NCBI GenBank assembly: GCA_029239935.1
Contig: JARBTY010000026.1
Location: 1-31,233 of the forward strand
From: Clostridia bacterium
Lineage (GTDB): Bacteria > Bacillota_A > Clostridia > Lachnospirales > Cellulosilyticaceae
Reading direction: 5' to 3'
Length of the DNA stretch: 31,233 nt
Shown: piece by piece, positions 31,201 to 31,233 of the stretch
How the letters are laid out: each line of letters begins with the position of its first letter
How positions within the stretch are numbered: position 1 is the stretch's first letter
The notes under the pieces: model-generated
The model's input: the letters and a program-made list of their open reading frames with translations, nothing else
Databases searched by the model: none
What the model was told of the DNA's origin: nothing
Program-made: the position numbers and the translations under genes

Positions 31201-31233
31201 AAGAGTAAGGTTAACCTATTAAACAAAGATAGG

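Overview
The window looks like chromosome from a low-GC, spore-forming anaerobic Firmicute, most likely class Clostridia (Lachnospirales-like). The base composition is AT-rich and ribosome binding sites are strong AGGAGG types. The gene content fits an anaerobe: a 4Fe-4S aldo/keto reductase, iron-sulfur flavoproteins, a siroheme reductase, bacteriohemerythrin, DUF6179/DUF6323/DUF1858 families and a DUF4489-like spore-surface protein. No rRNA, tRNA, CRISPR array, transposase or prophage gene was seen. The assignment is from protein resemblance only.

Layout. (1) 1-2990, minus strand: an MpsC/DUF2294 protein, then after a hairpin a DUF4914 P-loop protein, then the N-terminal part of a DUF3360-type permease that runs off the left edge. 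(2) 3233-7587: a redox/electrophile-response block. A 4Fe-4S aldo/keto reductase has a palindromic operator lying inside a 19-bp promoter spacer. A thiol-rich ArsR regulator is divergent from a nitroreductase, a flavodoxin-like reductase, an Old Yellow Enzyme and a DUF1858 protein, with a perfect inverted repeat between them. (3) 7675-12587: a housekeeping and repair run with YwbE, an RNA methyltransferase-like protein, a fused homocysteine methyltransferase/methylene-THF reductase, an AlkC-like glycosylase with an Ig-like tail, and a small zinc ribbon protein. (4) 12616-16145: a cysteine-poor stand-alone ribosomal protein S4 on the minus strand, then the overlapping uncharacterised pair DUF6323-DUF6179, then a DUF4489-like protein behind a sporulation-type promoter.

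(5) 16211-21671 is the most interesting part: six tightly packed genes, UbiD decarboxylase, UbiA prenyltransferase, UbiX flavin prenyltransferase, then a lipoprotein solute-binding protein, an ABC ATPase and an ABC permease. The three enzymes are the set expected for the last steps of the futalosine-type menaquinone route (prenylation and decarboxylation of 1,4-dihydroxy-6-naphthoate). None of the early mqn genes is present. A dedicated importer sits in the same operon instead, which suggests uptake and prenylation of an external aromatic precursor. A 51-residue membrane protein and a strong hairpin close the unit.

(6) 21737-25814: a DUF2721 membrane protein, a LysR regulator divergent from a siroheme nitrite/sulfite reductase, and a membrane-anchored glucosaminidase-like protein. 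(7) 26053-28053: a cysteine desulfurase directly followed by a TtcA-like tRNA thiolation enzyme, a plausible dedicated sulfur relay. (8) 28090-31233: a bacteriohemerythrin that lacks one usual iron-ligand histidine, an SDR epimerase with an upstream zinc-ribbon membrane protein, and a SAM methyltransferase.
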